This document shows, one piece after another, positions 58,811 through 64,000 of a stretch of DNA of 64,000 bases; position 1 is the first letter of the stretch; each line of letters begins with the position of its first letter. The notes below the pieces were generated by a model, which was not told where the DNA came from, did no database searches, and worked only from the letters and a program-made list of their open reading frames with translations. Source of the DNA: Corylus avellana (taxonomy: Eukaryota > Streptophyta > Magnoliopsida > Fagales > Betulaceae); contig NC_081541.1 in NCBI RefSeq assembly GCF_901000735.1, positions 41,943,021 through 42,007,020 on the forward strand, in the 5' to 3' direction. Made by a program: the position numbers and the translations under genes.

Positions 58811-59041
58811 TGTGGCATCCCACATCGCTTGGATATGGAGATGGAGATATGCTTATATGTATACTTACACCCTTAATGATAACAACACGTTTTAAAGTCG
58901 TGATGATTATGAATCCATCAGAACTCTGCAGTTAAGCTTGCTTCTGTGAGAGTAGTACCAAGATGAGTGGTCTCTTGGGAAGTCTGATTTGAGATAGCCA
59001 AAAGCGGACAATATTGTGTGTCATTAAGGTAGAGTGTTACA
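58811..59041 (+). mobile_element. Cassandra-type TRIM LTR carrying a 5S rRNA-like region
   Basis: A 231-bp segment with TG...CA ends (TGTGGCATCCCACATCGC ... AGTGTTACA). Inside, 58912-58984 is unmistakably 5S rRNA-derived: ATCCATCAGAACTCTGCAG, TTAAGC.TGCTT, GAGAGTAGTACCAAGATG and CTTGGGAAGTC correspond to the 5S internal promoter region. 5S-bearing LTRs are the hallmark of Cassandra. No second LTR, primer-binding site or clear 5-bp duplication is seen, so it is probably a solo or fragmentary LTR. The 5S part is not a functional rRNA gene because its 5' third is missing. Confidence 0.85.
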
Positions 59042-60202
59042 ATCCAGCCACCACCTCTAAATATATATTTTTTTATTAATTTTTTTTTTAATTTTCTTGA
59101 TTTTTAAAATTTTTTATTTAATGTTTTTTATTAGTTTGGTTGAAATTTTTTGAATAAAGTTGAAAATTTTTGAGTTGAGTTGAGTGTTAGTGGATGTCAA
59201 ATCAACTAAAAAAGATAAAAATAAAAAATAAAAAAAGTTTAGAAGAATTGGGAAGAATTAAAATCAAAAAGAGTTTTTTTATTAAAATGTTTTATTTTAA
59301 GTTGTGTTTTGACTATTTTTAGAGTCAAAAAATTAAAAAGTAATTTTGAAATTTTTTACCAAACAAATCAATTTTTTGTTATATTTTTTAACTTCCTAAC
59401 CCAATTTCGAATGGGCTTTTACTCCTATTTACAAATTACAAGCGCTACAATAAGCTCAGAAAAAGGTAGCACATTACAATTTTTTTTTGTCAAAATGTCC
59501 AAAATACCCATTTTTTTAATAATAATATTTTTTTTTTTTTAAAAAAAAAGAAATTTGCAAAGATGTTGCAAAAATTTTGCAAAAATTTTGCAAAGATGTT
59601 TATATATATATAAACCTATGAATCTTTACACTTTTTCATTTTTTCTTTTATAATAAAAAATCATGGGTATTTTTGAAATTTTGACAAAATTTAACCGAAA
59701 ATTTTAACCCTTAATTGAGAATTTTTCAACTTCGAAAGTGCTTTCAAAATGCCTTAAAAGTTCATGTAGTTTTGTGAAATTTTCCTAAAAGTTAAAATGA
59801 AACATTGAAGGAATTATACCATCAAATAAGATGATAAGGCAATGTTATAGACATTGATCAGGATCCTCTAAATTTCAAAGAACTAGTTAATACAATATAA
59901 GAGGGTAAAATAGTCTTTTCAATTTTGTTAAAACCATTTTACCTTCTTGTTTTACCTGATCGGTCCTCTCCATTTCCTTTGAAATGGAGAGGATCTTTTT
60001 GGTTGATCAAGAATCAGAAAAGGCAGGATCTTTTCCATACATTCCTTCTATTAATTATAAGATAATATCTTCTTTTTATTTGCACTTACCCAGTAATGAT
60101 GAACTTTACAAGATTGACTACTGATAAGCAAGAGAGGATGGGGACCATGACTATCTTTCCATTTTGCAAAGTACTCAAAGAATTCTCTTAGACACGTACA
60201 CC
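59042..60202. other. Intergenic AT-rich DNA
   Basis: Homopolymer-rich. Direct repeats GCAAAAATTTTGCAAA at 59567-59595. No gene. Confidence 0.5.
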
Positions 60203-60690
60203 GGTGCGTTTGGGAGTGCGTTTTTAAAAAAATAACCTGCGATTTTAAACCAAATCGCAACTTTAGGGTGTTTGGGATTGCGATTTTAAAAACGCAAGTT
60301 TTAAAATCGCAAAAAAATCTGCGATTTTCATAAGTTGATTAGAAGGTGCTTATTTGAAAAAGTGCGAATTTAAAACAAAATCACGATTTCTATTAAAAAG
60401 ATATTTGGCTCAATAGTTACCTTTTTTAGAACGCGAATGAAAAAAATATCAAAAATACCCACCTAAAATATATTTAAACCCTTCTTTTCTCTTTTTTTTT
60501 TCTTCATCCTCTCTGTCTTGTTCATCCTTATTGGTAATTTGGTCATGAAACCGCAATTATATGCTAATGTTATCCAAACATTCAATTGATAAAAAAAGTA
60601 CTTTTTAGTATGTTTTACCAAACGCCTGTGTGATTTTAAAAACGCAATTTTTAAAATCGCACTTATTGAAATCGCACTCCCAAACGGCCC
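60203..60690. repeat. Foldback MITE
   Basis: The left end GTGCGTTTGGGAGTGCG and the right end, inverted, GGGCCGTTTGGGAGTGCGA pair well. A second internal start-like copy (GGGTGTTTGGGATTGCGATT) is near 60266, suggesting a nested or rearranged element. AAATCGCA / TGCGATTT words fill the arms. Confidence 0.7.
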
Positions 60691-60733
60691 TTTATTTTCA
60701 TAATTTAATTTCACTTTTAAGATACCTTAACAC

Positions 60734-60784
<51 letters not shown>
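60734..60784. repeat. Compound TA/GA microsatellite
   Basis: A TA run followed directly by a GA run. Confidence 0.9.
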
Positions 60785-62195
60785 TAAGACAAGACTAGTA
60801 TAACTAAAAATGTAAGAAGATATATCCTCTTCCTCTTTCAATAATTTAGGGGTGGCAATTCGTATTCGTGTGTTGGATTCGGGTTGTGTCAAAGTATGAA
60901 TATAAAACTATATAGGTTCACCCTAAACTGATTTATTTAATTAAACAAGTCAGACCATTCAATTCAAACCAATTAATTTCATGTTGGGTTAATGATGTCG
61001 GGTTCATAGATCATGTCGTAAATCGTTAGCTCTAAATGTCGTGTATAAGGTTCAGATTGTGTTGATGCATGTATAAGACTATATCAGCCAATTATATTCC
61101 GACTCATTTAATTAAAAGAATCATATCCCTCATCCTTCACCCGTTAATTTTGTACTAATTTTGTGTCAAGTTCGCAGATCGTGTAGAAAATGATCAGTCT
61201 TACAATAATAATTTGAGACTAAACATATTACGAAACATTTGAAATATTTCTAACATGATCTAAATTATACAATTCAAAAAATACAGTTGGTTTATTGTCA
61301 CTTGGAGTTTCTTCTTTATCTTCATCTCCTTCAGTTTGGTCTCTATTTTCTTCAGGTGATTCCATGGAATTAGATAAGCACCATTATCATCAATATGCCC
61401 CCTCAAGTTCAACAGCAATGAAAAAAATGTTGAGCTTATTGTGAAGTGTAGAGAATCGAAGAGAAACAATGGCTTTGTAAGAATATTAGCTAGTTGGTCA
61501 CGGAACTGTGAGGAACCAATTACATCAAGAGTTTTGTAAGACCAAGTTACATTAAAATATTTTGGCCACTGAATTAATCAACACTAAAAACCTAACAAAA
61601 CTCTCAATTTGCCAATTCGGTGACAAAACCCAAATACAACAAAATGTTGAAGTCAAAAACCTAATTAGATCAGACCTTTGATTATCTCATCTGAAAATTA
61701 ACCAATTATTAGTTCTCAGTAAAGAAAATTAAAACCTTTTTATGGCATTTAAAATTGCACCATGCAAGTCATGTTCTAAGAGTCGTCCACGTGAATAAAG
61801 CGGCACTTGTTATACCTCAACACTTAAGGTTTTTTTTTTTAAATAAAAAAAAACTTTAATTTCCATTTCTCTCCAACTAGTGAAAAAGGAAAAAGGAAAT
61901 GATAAATAAGTACGTAAATAAACATGTAATATAGAGCTTAAGAACAAGCCAATTTACCTTGAGATGTTAAAGCCAAGCCTAGCCAAGCCTAAAGAATGTT
62001 TACGTTATGCATGCAAATCATTGAAAAGGTCTAGATTTACTCTGCATCTTACACAGACGCCCGTGAGATCATGTACTACACCAAGTGAAAGCCGCCATCA
62101 GAAGGCATCAAGAAAGATAATTTTTTTTTTTTTTACAATTATCTCACAATTTTAATATGTTGGTCTTAACTACCTTTTAGATCAATCATCATTGC

Positions 62196-62230
<35 letters not shown>

Positions 62231-64000
62231 ATTTCACAATTATCCTCAATTGCAACTTAGCATTCCCAACCAACCTTTAATTAATTATTATTATTATTAT
62301 TTTTTTACAATGATTTGATCTAAATTAGACTGGTTGAAACTGTCATATCAGCATTGTGAAATAGGTATAAAATAAAATATTAGGTAGTTTCTAGCATTAC
62401 TCAAAATAAATCTAATAATTAGTTGAGACTGTCATATCAACATTGTGAAATTAATAGTTGTTGAATAAAAATGGAGTTTATAAAATTACTCTTACTCCCA
62501 CACTCCCTGATGTGGCAGTGAAAATTATCATTGAATTTTGAATCCTATAATGATTTTCATTGCTACGTCAAAGTGTGTGGGATTGTATGTAGCATTTCTC
62601 ATTTATATATATGTTCCACTCCTCAGTTTTTAATTTCTAAAATGAGTGATGTTAGTAACCAAATTTTATCTCAGAATTATCCCACAAGACTAATGTAACA
62701 ATGCCAAACAACTCTTGCAAGGGGCAAAACCACAATAAGCAATGTTTATAATGCTACAGCAGCAAGTACGGTAAGCAAAATTATACAAAAAGAAAAAATA
62801 GGATACGAAATAAACATAGTGAATGCATCAAGGCGAATCTAATCAAACTTGATCAACCATTATCAAGTAACCCTAATGTGGTGGAGTTGGTCCGGGGGTA
62901 TTGGTAAGTAAGCAGAGAATACTTTAGGGTGCGATACAACTCTCTATAATGAACTTGATAAAATAATCCCGATTGGGGGGCAACAACCCCAAAAAAAAAA
63001 AAAAATTAAAAAATTAAAAAAAAAAAATTAAAATGCCTAAAAAAGTATATGGGATAACCTCACTAACATTAATAATTTAGCCCCCTAATTTTTTTTTTTT
63101 TTCCCATCTCCATACCTAAAAATTTAGTTACAAACTTGAACTTTTGGATATTATAAGATATTATTCATTAAAAATAGGGTATCTTTTGGCTTTCTCGGGT
63201 TGGGCGCGGAGAGATCGAGGGGCCAGAACGTAGAAACGTTTTCGTCGTGTTGCTCACTTCAAGTACTAGGCTTCCTACATGTCCCACTTACTTTTCTTTT
63301 TTCTTTCTTTTTCACCGTGAACAAGCCACAGAAAATTGCCATTTGCTTTTCTTTGACACTTTTTTCATTTATTTTTTTTAACCTCAAAACCTGGGAGAGT
63401 TTGTCCGTATAGGACATAAAATGTCATGTGACAAACACCAACGTTAGATATAGGACATAAAATATCATGTGACAAACATGACACCAACATGAGATATACA
63501 TGACACCAACATGAGTATAGAGAGAAAAAAAAAGAAGCTAAACTTACAATTGGTTTACAATTTTCTATAACATACAAACACGTCTCAACATGTGATTGCA
63601 TGTGTTACATTTTTTTAGTGGTTGACATGGCTTCAATCACATGATGACATGTGTTGGAAGGTTTTAGTAGCATATGTAGAAAAAAATGTCTTGGTTTTAA
63701 ATGACTTTTACAAGATTCACATACTAAATGACATAATTTATTACAAGATTTTGTTTTGTTGCATTTAATTTTGTAAATGATTTCCCGTGCGTATTTTCGT
63801 TATTGAAAGACATTGACAATTTTTGGTAGTTTTGGTGGGACATTGTCTCAATTGAAAATTTGAAGAGAACATTGTCAATATTGAGAGGGGTATGTAGACT
63901 TAGCTGTAGTAACTGTAATTTGAGAGGGGGTATATAGACTTTCACCAAAATTTTAAATGATGTGGCAATATATACATAATTAAATAGTTAAAACAATACT
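60785..64000. other. Intergenic, repeats only
   Basis: 60848-61030 carries a TAGGGGTGGCAATTCG-type dispersed repeat resembling 1640-1860. There is an A run at 62198-62227. Imperfect tandem copies of ATATAGGACATAAAAT.TCATG lie at 63411-63470, with ACATGACACCAACATGAG repeats to 63515. No ORF shows family features. Confidence 0.5.

Noticed and set aside
58912..58984. 5S rRNA gene
   Set aside because: The 5' third is absent and the segment lies within TG...CA LTR-like ends with several changes in the 5S core. A Cassandra-type LTR explains it better.
1..64000. CRISPR arrays, operons, phage or bacterial systems
   Set aside because: All genes have plant architecture. No regularly spaced short repeats or prokaryotic signals were found. 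The tandem repeats present are microsatellites or transposon arrays.

Overview
This is nuclear DNA from a woody-type dicot plant. The evidence is large AT-rich intergenic stretches, GT-AG introns, many small transposons (CACTA, hAT-like and foldback MITEs, L1 LINEs, SINEs, a Copia remnant, a Cassandra-type LTR) and plant-specific gene families. A rosid tree is my guess, but the sequence does not prove a genus. There are three N gaps (10508-10730, 21142-21241, 22660-22759).

Layout. 1-10 kb: intergenic, with MITE and SINE remnants. 10.08-12.87 kb: an intronless GT31 glycosyltransferase gene (11212-12117, +) flanked by two CACTA relatives. 13.4-18.4 kb: a Copia tail and other repeats, no convincing gene. 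18.5-34.8 kb: a polygalacturonase (PG) locus. It holds one complete nine-exon gene (PG-A, 18511-20739, +), an exact 1,264-bp second copy of its 3' half beyond two gaps (almost certainly an assembly overlap), an F-box gene on the minus strand (27823-28956), and a 5'-truncated paralogue (PG-B, 32536-34044, +) lying behind a CACTA element with clean target-site duplications. 35.25-52.19 kb: an 18-exon VAD1-like GRAM/VASt gene (+), whose introns hold at least seven insertions of one L1 family. Three of these are tiny (19-25 bp) aborted insertions. 52.2-56.6 kb: intergenic, with an L1 reverse-transcriptase remnant. 56.6-57.9 kb: an intronless class I phospholipase A1 / DAD1-like lipase (-). 58.5-64 kb: repeats, including a 5S-bearing Cassandra-type LTR and large foldback MITEs.

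The genes do not form a pathway. They are independent: cell-wall modification (PG-A, perhaps the GT31 enzyme), protein turnover (F-box), sterol/lipid-linked cell-death control (VAD1-like) and plastid lipid hydrolysis (lipase). The most informative signals are in the repeats: the L1 micro-insertions in VAD1, two CACTA families with different palindromic subterminal motifs but a similar internal module, and a likely scaffolding error across PG-A.

Exon junctions were placed by hand from splice sites and reading-frame continuity. Family names rest on motif recognition without database search.
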